A stretch of DNA of 64,000 nt. Origin: Perilla frutescens. Lineage: Eukaryota > Streptophyta > Magnoliopsida > Lamiales > Lamiaceae. The position numbers were made by a program, and so were the translations under genes. This document shows, one piece after another, positions 27,039-40,387 of this stretch. Position 1 is the first letter of the stretch, and each line of letters starts with the position of its first letter. The stretch spans positions 49,965,588 to 50,029,587 of the forward strand of contig BRKX01000018.1 in the NCBI GenBank assembly GCA_026008535.1, read 5' to 3'. A model generated the notes under the pieces. That model saw only the letters and a list, made by a program, of their open reading frames with translations, was not told the origin of the DNA and ran no database searches.

Positions 27039-28480
27039 AGACGTCAGTAAAACGGCTATAACTCTCTCCAGAATTAAGCTTTATCCGTGATTCTTATTGC
27101 GTTGGATTCCTAACTCAAATATCTAACCTACAAAAAGTTCAAATGGAAGAAACTCCATTTGAGTCAACGTCTAGGTGATTATCAAGTTGATTTCCACAAC
27201 CGTCACCTCTTATGTAGGGATCGGGGTGAACGTCGGGTTTTTCATTGAGTCTAGCATTTTTGAACACTAGAGTCCATTATGAATCAATCCATATGATCAT
27301 ATATGCCGAATCCGTCCACTTTTGAAAAAATCAAATTTTTGAGCCCGCCCAAAGGGGTACCCCTTTGGCCGGTGGCCAGATTTGGCCCCGTTTTCTGGCA
27401 GCCGTCAGTAAAACGGCTGTAACTCTCTCCATAACTAAGCTTTACCTGTGATTCTTCTTGCGTTGGATTCCTAACTCAAATATCTACACTACCAAAAGTC
27501 GAACCGGTAGAAACCCTATTTGAGTCGGCCTCTAGGTGATTATCAAGTTGATTTCCAAAACCGTCACCTCTTATGTAGGGATCGGGTGAACGTCGGGTTT
27601 TTCATTGAGTCTAGCATTTTTGAACACTAGAGTCCATTATGAATCAATCCATATGATCATATATGCCTAATTCGTCCACTTTTGAAAAAATCAAATTTTT
27701 GAGCGCGTCCAAAGGGGTACCCCTTTGGCTAGTGGCAAGATTTGGCCCCGTTTTCTGGCAGCCGTCAGTAAAATGGCTATAACTCTCTCCAGAAGTAAGC
27801 TTTACCCGTGATTCTTGTTGCGTTGGATTCCTAACTCAAATATCTACCATACCAAAAGTCGAACCAGTAGAAACCCTATTTGAGTCGGCCTCTAGGTGAT
27901 TATCAAGTTGATTGCCAAAACCGTCACCTCTTATGTAGGGATCGGGGTGAACGTCGGGTTTTTCATTGAGTCTACCATTTTTGAACACTAGAGTCCATTA
28001 TGAATCAATCCATATGATCATATATGCCTAATCCGTCCACTTTTGAAAAAATCAAATTTTTGAGCCCGCCCAAAGGGGTACCTCTTTGGCCGGTGGCCAG
28101 ATTTGGCCCCGATTTCTGGCAGCCGTCAGTAAAACGGTTATAACTCTCTCCAGAAGTAAACTTTACTCGTGATTCTTGTTGTGTTGGATTCCTAACTCAA
28201 ATATCTACCCTACAAAAATTTCAAATGGAAGAAACTCCTTCTGAGTCAACCTCTAGGTGATTATCAAGTTGATTTCCACAACCGTCACCTCTTATGTAGG
28301 GATCGGGGTGAACGTCGGGTTTTTCATTGAGTCTAGCATTTTTGAACACTAGAGTACATTATGAATCAATCCATATGATAATATATGCGTAATCCGTCCA
28401 CTTTGAAAAAATCAAATTTTTGAGCCCGCCCAAAGAGGTACCCCTTTGGCCGATGTCCAGATTTTGCCCTATTTTCTGGC
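27039..28480 (+). repeat. C monomer followed by E-F-G cassette
   Basis: Monomer 27039 is type C. Monomers 27400 (E: CTCCATAACTAAG), 27760 (F: preceded by GCGCGTCC...CTAGTGGCAAG, with ACCATACC and AACCAGTAG) and 28121 (G: preceded by CCGATTTCTGG, GGTTATAAC head) repeat the order seen at 6491, 9732 and 41109. The G monomer here is chimeric: its B-like head passes into a type C body with CAAAAATTTCAAATGG and CCTTCTGAGTC, matching the next monomer at 28481. Confidence 0.85.
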
Positions 28481-29923
28481 AGACGTCAGTAAAACGGCTA
28501 TAACTCTCTCCAGAATTAAGCTTTATCCGTGATTCTTGTTGCGTTGGATTCCTAACTCAAATATCTACCCTACAAAAATTTCAAATGGAAGAAACTCCTT
28601 CTGAGTCAACCTCTAGGTGATTATCAAGTTGATTTCCACAACCGTCACCTCTTATGTAGGGATCGGGGTGAACGTCGGGTTTTTCATTGAGTCTAGCATT
28701 TTTGAACACTAGAGTCCATTATGAATCAATCCACATGATCATATATGCCTAATCCATCCACTTTTGAAAAAATCAAATTTTTGAGCCTGCCCAAAGGGGT
28801 ACCCCTTTGGCCGGTGGCCAGATTTGGCCCCGTTTACTGGCAGCCGTCAGTAAACCGGCTGTAACTCTCTCCAGAATTAACCTTTACCCGTGATTCTTGT
28901 TGCGTTGGATTCCTAACTCAAATATCTACCGCACCAAAAGTCGAACTGGTAGAAACCCTATTTGAGTCGGCCTCTAGGTGATTATCAAGTTGATTTCCAA
29001 AACCATCACCTCTTATGTAGGGATCGGGGTGACCGTCGGGTTTTTCATTGAGTCTAGCATTTTTGAACACTAGAGTCCATTATGAATCAATCCATATGAT
29101 CATATATGCCTAATCCGTCCACTTTTGAAAAAATCAAATTTTTGAGCCCGCCCAAAAGGGTACCTCTTTGGCCGGTGGCCAGATTTGGCCCCGTTTTCTG
29201 GCAGCCGTCAGTAAAACGGCTATAACTCTCTCCAGAAGTAAAGTTTACTCGTGATTCTTGTTGTGTTGGATTCCTAACTCAAATCTCTACCCTACAAAAA
29301 GTGAAACCGGTAGAAACCCTATTTGAGTCGGCCTCTAGGTGATTATCAAGTTTATTTCCAAAACCGTCACCTCTTATGTCGGGATCGGGGTGAACGTCGG
29401 GTTTTTCATTGAGTCTAGCATTTTTGAACACTAGAGTCCATTATGAATCAATCCATATGATCATATATGCCTAATCCGTCCACTTTTAAAAAAATCAAAT
29501 TTTTGAGACCGCCCAAAGGGGTACTTCTTTGGCCGGTGGCCAGATTTGGCCTCGTTTTCTGGCAGCCGTCAGTAAAACGGCTATAACTCTCTCCAGAAGT
29601 AAGCTTTACCCGTTATTCTTGTTGCGTTGGATTCCTAACTCAAATATCTACCCTACCAAAAGTCGAACCGGTAGAAACCCTATTTCAGTCGGCCTCTAGG
29701 TGATTATCAAGTTGATTTCCAACACCGTCACCTCTTACGTAGGGATCGGGGTGAACGTCGGGTTTTTCATTGAGTCTTGCATTTTTGAACACTAGAGTCC
29801 ATTATGAATCAATCCATATAATCATATATGCTTAATCCGTCCACTGTTGAAAAAATCAAATTTTTGAGCCCGCCCAAAGGGGTACCCTTTGGCCGGTGGC
29901 CAGATTTTGCCCGATTTTCTGGC
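28481..29923 (+). repeat. Block 5: 4-monomer HOR, copy 1 (1443 bp)
   Basis: The order is C (28481), A (28842, preceded by CCGTTTACTGG), B (29203, GTGTTGGATTCC) and a TTACCCGTTATTC monomer (29564, preceded by TGGCCTCG). The next unit begins at 29924. Shared private markers are GAGCCTGCCC, CCGTTTACTGG, ACCGCACC, AACCATCACC, GGTGACCGTCGGG and GAGACCGCCCAAAGGGGTACTTC. Copy-specific changes include GTAAAGTTTACTCG near 29238 and CTTACGTAGG near 29735. Confidence 0.9.
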
Positions 29924-31366
29924 AGACGTCAGTAAAACGGCTATAACTCTTTCCAGAATTAAGCTTTATCCGTGATTCTTGTTGCGTTGGATTCCTAACT
30001 CAAATATCTACCCTACAAAAAGTTCAAATGGAAGAAACTCCTTTTGAGTCAACCTCTAGGTGATTATCAAGTTGATTTCCACAACCGTCACCTCTTATGT
30101 AGGGATCGGGGTGAACGTCGGGTTTTTCATTGAGTCCAGCCATTTTGAACACTAGAGTCCATTATTAATCAATCCATATGATCATATATGCCTAATCCAT
30201 CCACTTTTGAAAAAATCAAATTTTTGAGCCTGCCCAAAGGGGTACCCCTTTGGCCGGTGGCCAGATTTGGCCCCGTTTACTGGCAACCGTCAGTAAAACA
30301 GCTGTAACTCTCTCCAGAATTAAGCTTTACCCGTGATTCTTGTTGCGTTGGATTCCTAACTCAAATATCTACCGCACCAAAAGTCGAACTGGTAGAAACC
30401 CTATTTGAGTCGGCCTCTAGGTGATTATCAAGTTGATTTCCAAAACCATCACCTCTTATGTAGGGATCGGGGTGACCGTCGGGTTTTTCATTGAGTCTAG
30501 CATTTTTGAACACTAGAGTCCATTATGAATCAATCCATATGATCATATATGCCTAATCCGTCCACTTTTGAAAAAATCAAATTTTTGAGCCCGCCCAAAA
30601 GGGTACCTTTTTGGCCGGTGGCCAGATTTGGCCCCGTTTTCTGGCAGCCGTCAGTAAAACGGCTATAACTCTCTCCAGAAGTAAACTTTACTCGTGATTC
30701 TTGTTGTGTTGGATTCCTAACTCAAATCTCTACCCTACAAAAAGTGAAACCGGTAGAAACCCTATTTGAGTCGGCCTCTAGGTGATTATCAAGTTTATTT
30801 CCAAAACCGTCACCTCTTATGTAGGGATCGGGGTGAACGTCGGGTTTTTCATTGAGTCTAGCATTTTTGAACACTAGAGTCCATTATGAATCAATCCATA
30901 TGATCATATATGCCTAATCCGTCCACTTTTAAAAAAATCAAATTTTTGAGACCGCCCAAAGGGGTACTTCTTTGGCCGGTGGCCAGATTTGGCCTCGTTT
31001 TCTGGCAGCCGTCAGTAAAACGGCTATAACTCTCTCCAGAAGTAAGCTTTACCCGTTATTCTTGTTGCGTTGGATTCCTAACTCAAATATCTACCCTACC
31101 AAAAGTTGAACCGGTAGAAACCCTATTTGAGTCGGCCTCTAGGTGATTATCAAGTTGATTTCCAAAACCGTCACCTCTTATGTAGGGATCGGGGTGAACG
31201 TCGGGTTTTTCATTGAGTCTAGCATTTTTGAACACTAGAGTCCATTATGAATCAATCCATATAATCATATATGCCTAATCCGTCCACTTTTGAAAAAATC
31301 AAATTTTTGAGCCCGCCCAAAGGGGTACCCTTTGGCCGGTGGCCAGATTTTGCCCCATTTTCTGGC
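29924..31366 (+). repeat. Block 5: 4-monomer HOR, copy 2 (1443 bp)
   Basis: Monomers 29924, 30285, 30646 and 31007 correspond one to one with copy 1 at 1443 bp. Specific changes are GTCCAGCCATTTTG near 30135, a TGGCAACCGTCAG junction with AAACAGCTG near 30282-30302 (both arms of the stem altered, and it stays paired only in part), and AAGTTGAACCGG near 31104. A further relative lies at 47236-48678. Confidence 0.9.
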
Positions 31367-34300
31367 AGACGTCAGTAAAACGGCTATAACTCTCTCCAGA
31401 ATTAAGCTTTATCCGTGATTCTTGTTGCGTTGGATTCCTAACTCAAATATCTACCCTACAAAAAGTTCAAATGGAAGAAACTCCTTTTGAGTCAACCTCT
31501 AGGTGATTATCAAGTTGATTTCCACAACCGTCGCCTCTTATGTAGGGATCGGGGTGAACGTCGGGTTTTTCATTGAGTCTAGCATTTTTTAATACTAGAG
31601 TCCATTATGAATCAATCCATATGATCATATATGCCTAATCCGTCCACTTTTGAAAAAATCAAATTTTTGAGCCCGCCCAAAGGGGTACCCCTTTGGCCGG
31701 TGGCCAGATTTGGCCCCGTTTTCTGGCAGCCGTCAGTAAAACGGCTATAACTCTCTCCTGAAGTAAACTTTACTCGTGATTCTTGTTGCGTTGGTTTCCT
31801 AACTCAAATCTCTACCCTACAAAAAGTGAAACCGGTAGAAACCCTATTTGAGTCGGCCTCTAGGTGATTATCAAGTTTATTTCCAAAACCGTCACCTCTT
31901 ATGTAGGGATCGGGGTGAACGTCGGGTTTTTCATTGAGTCTAGCATTTTTGAACACTAGAGTACATTATGAATCAATCCATATGATCATATATGCCTAAT
32001 CCGTCCACTTTTGAAAAAATCAAATTTTTGAGCCCGCCCAAAGAGGTACCCCTTTGGCCGGTGGCCAGATTTTGCCCCATTTTCTGGCAGACGTCAGTAA
32101 AACGACTATAACTCTCTCCAGAATTAAGCTTTATCTGTGATTCTTGTTGCGTTGGATTCCTAACTCAAATATCTACCCTACAAAAAGTTCAAATGGAAGA
32201 AACTCCTTTTGAGTCAACCTCTAGGTGATTATCAAGTTGATTTCCACAACCGTCGCCTCTTATGTAGGGATCGGGGTGAACATCGGGTTTTTCATTGAGT
32301 CTAGCATTTTTTAATACTAGAGTCCATTATGAATCAATCCATATGATCATATATGCCTAATCCGTCCACTTTTGAAAAAATCAAATTTTTGAGCCCGCCC
32401 AAAGAGGTACCCCTTTGGCCGGTGGCCAGATTTTGCCCCATTTTCTGGCAGACATCAGTAAAACGGCTATAACTCTCTCCAGAATTAAGCTTTATCCGTG
32501 ATTCTTGTTGCGTTGGATTCCTAACTCAAATATCTACCCTACAAAAAGTTCAAATGGAAGAAACTACTTTTGAGTCAATCTCTAGGTGATTATCAAGTTG
32601 ATTTCCACAACCGTCACCTCTTATGTAGGGATCGGGGTGAACGTCGGGCTTTTCATTGAGTCTAGCATTTTTGAACACTAGAGTCCATTATGAATCAATC
32701 CATATGATCATATATGCCTAATCCGTCCACTTTTGAAAAAATCAAATTTTTGAGCCCGCCCAAAGGGGTACCCCTTTAGCCGGTGGCCAGATTTGGCCCC
32801 GTTTTCTGGCAGCCGTCAGTAAAACGGTTGTAACTCTCTGCGGAATTAAGCTTTACCCGTGATTTTTGTTGCGTTGGATTCCTAACTCAAATATCTACCA
32901 CACCAAAATTCGAACTGGTAGAAACCCTATTTGAGTCGGCCTCTAGGTGATTATCAAGTTGATTTCCAAAACCGTCACCTCTTATGTAGGGATCGGGGTG
33001 AACGTCGGGTTTTTCATTGAGTCTAGAATTTTTGAACACTAGAGTCCATTATGAATAATTCCATATAATCATATATGCCTAATCCGTCCTCTTTTGAAAA
33101 AATTAAATTTTTGAGCCCGCCCAAAGGGGTACCCTTTGGCCGGTGGCCAGATTTTGCCCCATTTTCTGGCAGACGTCAGTAAAACGGCTATAACTCTCTC
33201 CAGAATTAAGCTTTACCTGTGATTCTTGTTGCGTTGGATTCCTAACTCAAATATCTACCCTACTAAAAGTTGAACCGGTAGAAACCCTATTTGAGTCGGC
33301 CTCTAGGTGATTATCAAGTTGATTTCCAAAACCGTCACCTCTTAAGTAGGGATCGGGGTGAACGTCGGGTTTTTCATTAAGTCTAGCATTTTTTAATACT
33401 AGAGTCCATTATGAATCAATCCATATGATCATATATGCCTAATCCGTCCACTTTTGAAAAAATCAAATTTTTGAGCCCGCCCAAAGAGGTACCCCTTTGG
33501 CCGGTGGCCAGATTTTGCCCCATTTTCTGGCAGACGTCAGTAAAACGGCTATAACTCTCTCCAGAATTAAGCTTTATCCGTGATTCTTGTTGCGTTGGAT
33601 TCCTAACTCAAATATCTACCCTACAAAAAGTTCAAATGGAAGAAACTCCTTTTGAGTCAACCTCTAGGTGATTATCAAGTTGATTTCCACAACCGTCACC
33701 TCTTATGTAGGGATCGGGGTGAACGTCGGGCTTTTCATTGAGTCTAGCATTTTTGAACACTAGAGTCCATTATGAATCAATCCATATGATCATATATGCC
33801 TAATCCGTTCACTTTTGAAAAAATCAAATTTTTGAGCCCTCCCAAAGGGGTACCCCTTTGCCCGGTGGCCAGATTTGGCCCCGTTTTCTGGCAGCCGTCA
33901 GTAAAACGGCTGTAACTCTCTGCGGAATTAAGTTTTACCCGTGATTTTTGTTGCGTTGGATTCCTAACTCAAATATCTACCACACCAAAAGTCGAACTGG
34001 TAGAAACCCTATTTGAGTCGGCCTCTAGGTGATTATCAAGTTGATTTCCAAAACCGTCACCTCTTATGTAGGGATCGGGGTGAACGTCGAGTTTTTCATT
34101 GAGTCTAGAATTTTTGAACACTAGAGTCCATTATGAATCAATCCATATGATCATATATGCCTAATCCATCCACTTTTGAAAAAATCAAATTTTTGAGCCC
34201 GCCCAAAAGGGTACCTCTTTGGCCGGTGGCCAGATTTGGCCCCGTATTCTAGCAGCCGTCAGTAAAACGGCTATAACTCTCTCCAGAAGTAAACTTTACT

Positions 34301-36056
34301 CGTGATTCTTGTTGCGTTGGATTCCTAACTCAAATCTCTACCCTACAAAAAGTGAAACCGGTAGAAACCCTATTTGAGTCGGCCTCTAGGTGATTATCAA
34401 GTTTATTTCCAAAACCGTCACCTCTTATGTAGGGATCGGGGTGAACGTCGGGTTTTTCATTGAGTCTAGCATTTTTGAACACTAGAGTACATTATGAATC
34501 AATCCATATGATCATATAGGCCTAATCCGTCCACTTTTGAAAAAATCAAATTTTTGAGCCCGCCCAAAGGGGTACCCCTTTGGCCGGTGGCCAGATTTGG
34601 TCCCGTTTTCTGGCAGCCGTCAGTAAAACGGCTGTAACTCTCTCCAGAATTAAGCTTTACCCGTGATTCTTGTTGCGTTGGATTCCTAACTCAAATATCT
34701 ACCCCACCAAAAGTCGAACTGGTAGAAACCCTATTTGAGTCGGCCTCTAGGTTATTATCAAGTTGATTTCCAAAACCGTCACCTCTTATGTAGGGATCGG
34801 GGTGAACGTCGGGTTTTTCATTGAGTCTAGCATTTTTGAACACTAGAGTCCATTATGAATCAATCCATATGATCATATATGCCTAATCCGTCCACTTTTG
34901 AAAAAATCAAATTTTTGAGCCCGCCCAAAAGGGTACCTCTTTGGCCGGTGGCTAGATTTGGCCCCGTTTTCTGGCAGCCGTCAGTAAAACGGCTATAACT
35001 CTCTCCAGAAGTAAACTTTACTCGTGATTCTTGTTGCGTTGGATTCCTAACTCAAATCTCTACCCTACAAAAAGTGAAACCGGTAGAAACACTATTTGAG
35101 TCGGCCTCTAGATGATTATCAAGTTTATTTCCAAAACCGTCACCTCTTATGTAGGGATCGGGGTGAACGTCGGGTTTTTCATTGAGTCTAGCATTTTTGA
35201 ACACTAGAGTCCATTATGAATCAATCCATATGATCATATATGCCTAATCCGTCCACTTTTGAGAAAATTAAATTTTTGAGACTGCCCAAAGGGGTACCCC
35301 TTTGGCCGGTGGCCAGATTTGGCCTCATTTTCTGGCAGCCGTCAGTAAAACGGCTATAACTCTCTCCAGAAGTAAGCTTTACCCGTTATTCTTGTTGCGT
35401 TGGATTCCTAACTCAAATATCTACCCTACCAAAAGTCGAACCGGTAGAAACCCTATTTGAGTCTGCCTCTAGGTGATTATCAAGTTGATTTCCAAAACCG
35501 TCACCTCTTATGTAAGGATCGGGGTGAACGTCGGGTTTTTTATTGAGTCTAGCATTTTGAACACTAGAGTCCATTATGAATAATTCCATATAATCATATA
35601 TGCCTAATCCGTCCACTTTTGAAAAAATTAAATTTTTGAACCCGCCCAAAGGGGTACCCTTTGGCCGGTGGCCAGATTTTGCCCCATTTTCTGGCAGACG
35701 TCAGTAAAACGGCTATAACTCTCTCCAGAATTAAGCTTTACCTGTGATTCTTGTTGCGTTGGATTCCTAACTCAAATATCTACCCTACTAAAAGTCGAAC
35801 CGGTAGAAACCCTATTTGAGTCGGCCTCTAGGTGATTATCAAGTTGATTTCCAAAACCGTCACCTCTTATGTAGGGATCGGGGTGAACGTCTGGTTTTTC
35901 ATTGAGTCTAGCATTTTTGAACACTAGAGTCCATTATGAATCAATCCATATGATCATATATGCCTAATCCGTCGACTTTTGAAAAAATAAAATTTTTGAG
36001 CCCGCCCAAAGGGGTACCCCTTTGGCCGGTGGCCAGATTTGGCCCCGTTTTCTGGC
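31367..36056 (+). repeat. Mixed monomers without a clear local HOR
   Basis: Thirteen monomers (31367 to 35696). Types run C, B, C, C, D, intermediate, C, D, B, A, B, a CCGTTATTC monomer (35337) and an intermediate. Monomer 32811 (D with AATAATTCC) and its neighbours resemble 20904-21984. Monomer 33171 is a chimera: telo-box front, TTTTTTAATACTAG rear. Monomer 35337 has the one-base-shorter GCATTTTGAAC and AATAATTCCATATAATC and closely resembles 44355, about 9 kb away. No gene or foreign insertion was seen. Confidence 0.85.
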
Positions 36057-39000
36057 AGCCGTCAGTAAAACGGCTGTAACTCTCTCCATAACTAAGCTTT
36101 ACCTGTGATTCTTGTTGCGTTGGATTCCTAACTTAAATATCTACCCTACCAAAAGTCGAACCGGTAGAAACCCTATTTGAGTCGGCCTCTAGGTGATTAT
36201 CAAGTTGATTTCCGAAACCGTCACCTCTTATGTAAGGATCGGGGTGAACATCGGGTTTTTCATTAAGTCTAGCATTTTTGAACACTAGAGTACATTATGA
36301 ATCAATCCATATGATCATATATGCCTAATCCGTCCACTTTTGAAAAAATCAAATTTTTGAGCCCGCCCAAAGGGGTACCCCTTTGGCCGGTGGCCAGATT
36401 TGGTCCCGTTTTCTGGCAGCCGTCAGTAAAACGGCTGTAACTCTCTCCATAACTAAGCTTTACCTGTGATTCTTGTTGCGTTGGATTCCTAACTCAAATA
36501 TCTACCCTACCAAAAGTCGAACCGGTAGAAACCCTATTTGAGTCGGCCTCTAGGTGATTATCAAGTTGATTTCCAAAACCGTCACCTCTTATGTAGGGAT
36601 CGGGGTGAACGTCGGCTTTTTCATTGAGTCTACCATTTTTGAACACTAGAGTCCATTATGAATTAATCCATATGATCATATATGCCTAATCCGTCCACTT
36701 TTGAAAAAATCAAATTTTTCAGCCCGCCCAAAGGGGTACCTCTTTGGCCGGTTGCCAGATTTGGCCCCGATTTCTGGCAGCCGTCAGTAAAACGGCTATA
36801 TCTCTCTCCAGAAGTAAACTTTACTCGTGATTCTTGTTGCGTTGGATTCCTAACTCAAATATCTACCCTACCAAAAGTCGAACCGGTAGAAACCCTATTT
36901 GAGTCGCCCTCTAGGTGATTATCAAGTTGATTTCCGAAACCGTCACCTCTTATGTAAGGATCGGGGTGAACATCGGGTTTTTCATTAAGTCTAGCATTTT
37001 TGAACACTAGAGTACATTATGAATCAATCCATATGATCATATATGCCTAATCCGTCCACTTTTGAAAAAATCAAATTTTTGAGCCCGCCCAAAGGGGTAC
37101 CCCTTTGGCCGGTGGCCAGATTTGGTCCCGTTTTCTGGCAGCCGTCAGTAAAACGGCTGTAACTCTCTCCAAAATTAAGCTTTACCCGTGATTCTTGTTG
37201 CGTTGGATTCCTAACTCAAATATCTACCCCACCAAAAGTCGAACTGGTAGAAACCCTATTTGAGTCGGCCTCTAGGTTATTATCAAGTTGATTTCCAAAA
37301 CCGTCACCTCTTATGTAGGGATCGGGGTGAACGTCGGGTTTTTCATTGAGTCTAGCATTTTTGAACACTAGAGTCCATTACGAATTAATCCATATGATCA
37401 TATATGCCTAATCCGTCCACTTTTGAAAAAATCAAATTTTTGAGCCCGCCCAAAGGGGTACCTCTTTGGCCGGTTGCCAGATTTGGCCCCGATTTCTGGC
37501 AGCCGTCAGTAAAACGGTTATAACTCTCTCCAGAAGTAAACTTTACTCGTGATTCTTGTTGCGTTGGATTCCTAACTCAAATATCTACCCTACCAAAAGT
37601 CGAACCGGTAGAAACCCTATTTGAGTCGCCCTCTAGGTGATTATCAAGTTGATTTCCGAAACCGTCACCTCTTATGTAAGGATCGGGGTGAACATCGGGT
37701 TTTTCATTAAGTCTAGCATTTTTGAACACTAGAGTACATTATGAATCAATCCATATGATCATATATGCCTAATCCGTCCACTTTTGAAAAAATCAAATTT
37801 TTGAGCCCGCCCAAAGGGGTACCCCTTTGGCCGGTGGCCAGATTTGGTCCCGTTTTCTGGCAGCCATCAGTAAAACGGCTGTAACTCTCTCCAGAATTAA
37901 GCTTTACCCGTGATTCTTGTTGCGTTGGATTCCTAACTCAAATATCTACCCCACCAAAAGTCGAACTGGTAGAAACCCTATTTGAGTCGGCCTCTAGGTT
38001 ATTATCAAGTTGATTTCTAAAACCGTCACCTCTTATGTAGGGATCGGGGTGAACGTCGGGTTTTTCATTGAGTCTAGCATTTTTGAACACTAGAGTCCAT
38101 TATGAATCAATCCATATGATCATATATGCCTAATCCGTCCACTTTTGAAAAAATCAAATTTTTGAGCCCGCCCAAAAGGGTACCTCTTTGGCCGGTGGCC
38201 AGATTTGGCCCCGTTTTCTGGCAGCCGTCAGTAAAACGGCTATAACTCTCTCCAGAAGTAAACTTTACTCGTGATTCTTGTTGCGTTGGATTCCTAACTC
38301 AAATCTCTACCCTACAAAAAGTGAAACCGGTAGAAACCCTATTTGAGTCGGCCTCTAGATGATTATCAAGTTTATTTCCAAAACCGTCACCTCTTATGTA
38401 GGGATCGGGGTGACCGTCGGGTTTTTCATTGAGTCTAGCATTTTTGAACACTAGAGTCCATTATGAATCAATCAATATGATCATATATGCCTAATCCGTC
38501 CACTTTTGAAAAAATCAAATTTTTGAGCCCGCCCAAAAGGGTACCTCTTTGGCCGGTGGCCAGATTTGGCCCCGTTTTCTGGCAGCCGTCAGTAAAACGG
38601 CTATAACTCTCTCCAGAAGTAAACTTTACTCGTGATTCTTGTTGCGTTGGATTCCTAACTCAAATCTCTACCCCACCAAAAGTCGAACTGGTAGAAACCC
38701 TATTTGAGTCGGCCTCTAGGTTATTATCAAGTTGATTTCCAAAACCGTCACCTCTTATGTAGGGATCGGGGTGAACGTCGGTATTTTCATTGAGTCTAGC
38801 ATTTTTGAACACTAGAGTCCATTATGAATTAATCCATATGATCATATATGCCTAATCCGTCCACTTTTGAAAAAATCAAATTTTTGAGCCCGCCCAAAGG
38901 GTACCTCTTTGGCCGGTTGCCAGATTTGGCCCCGATTTCTGGCAGCCGTCAGTAAAACGGCTATAACTCTCTCCAGAAGTAAACTTTACTCGTGATTCTT

Positions 39001-40387
39001 GTTGCGTTGGATTCCTAACTCAAATATCTACCCTACCAAAAGTCGAACCGGTAGAAACCCTATTTGAGTCGCCCTCTAGGTGATTATCAAGTTGATTTCC
39101 GAAACCGTCACCTCTTATGTAAGGATCGGGGTGAACATCGGGTTTTTCATTAAGTCTAGCAATTTTGAACACTAGAGTACATTATGAATCAATCCATATG
39201 ATCATATATGCCTAATCCGTCCACTTTTGAAAAAATCAAATTTTTGAGCCCGCCCAAAGGGGTACCCCTTTGGCCGGTGGCCAGATTTGGTCCCGTTTTC
39301 TGGCAGCCGTCAGTAAAACGGCTGTAACTCTCTCCAGAATTAAGCTTTACCCGTGATTCTTGTTGCGTTGGATTCCTAACTCAAATATCTACCCCACCAA
39401 AAGTCGAACTGGTAGAAACCCTATTTGAGTCGGCCTCTAGGTTATTATCAAGTTGATTTCCAAAACCGTCACCTCTTATGTAGGGATCGGGGTGAACGTC
39501 GGGTTTTTCATTGAGTCTAGCATTTTTGAACACTAGAGTCCATTATGAATCAATCCATATGATCATATATGCCTAATCCGTCCACTTTTGAAAAAATCAA
39601 ATTTTTGAGCCCGCCCAAAAGGGTACCTCTTTGGCCGGTGGCCAGATTTGGCCCCGTTTTCTGGCAGCCGTCAGTAAAACGGCTATAACTCTCTCCAGAA
39701 GTAAACTTTACTCGTGATTCTTGTTGCGTTGGATTCCTAACTCAAATCTCTACCCTACAAAAAGTGAAACCGGTAGAAACCCTATTTGAGTCGGCCTCTA
39801 GATGATTATCAAGTTTATTTCCAAAACCGTCACCTCTTATGTAGGGATCGGGGTGAACGTCGGGTTTTTCATTGAGTCTAGCATTTTTGAACACTAGAGT
39901 CCATTATGAATCAATCAATATGATCATATATGCCTAATCCGTCCACTTTTGAAAAAATCAAATTTTTGAGCCCGCCCAAAAGGGTACCTCTTTGGCCGGT
40001 GGCCAGATTTGGCCCCGTTTTCTGGCAGCCGTCAGTAAAACGGCTATAACTCTCTCCAGAAGTAAACTTTACTCGTGATTCTTGTTGCGTTGGATTCCTA
40101 ACTCAAATCTCTACCCTACAAAAAGTGAAACCGGTAGAAACCCTATTTGAGTTGGCCTCTAGATGATTATCAAGTTTATTTCCAAAACCGTCACCTCTTA
40201 TGTAGGGATCGGGGTGAACGTCGGGTTTTTCATTGAGTCTAGCATTTTTGAACACTAGAGTCCATTATGAATCAATCCATATGATCATATATGCCTAATC
40301 CGTCCACTTTTGAAAAAATCAAATTTTTGAGCCCGCCCAAAAGGGTACCTCTTTGGACGGTGGCCAGATTTGGCCCCGTTTTCTGGC
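36057..40387 (+). repeat. Block 6: 2- and 4-monomer HOR registers
   Basis: Two E monomers (36057, 36418) lead into alternating G and A monomers. G monomers at 36779, 37501 and 38944 share GGTTGCCAGATTTGGCCCCG before the head, TCGCCCTCTAGG, CATTAAGTC and GAGTACATT. Offsets are 722 bp (36779 to 37501) and then 1443 bp (37501-38943 to 38944-40386). A monomers at 37140, 37862 and 39305 share CTCTAGGTTATTATC. The block ends in consecutive B monomers (39666, 40027) that continue at 40388. Monomer 38584 is a B/A chimera. Confidence 0.85.
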
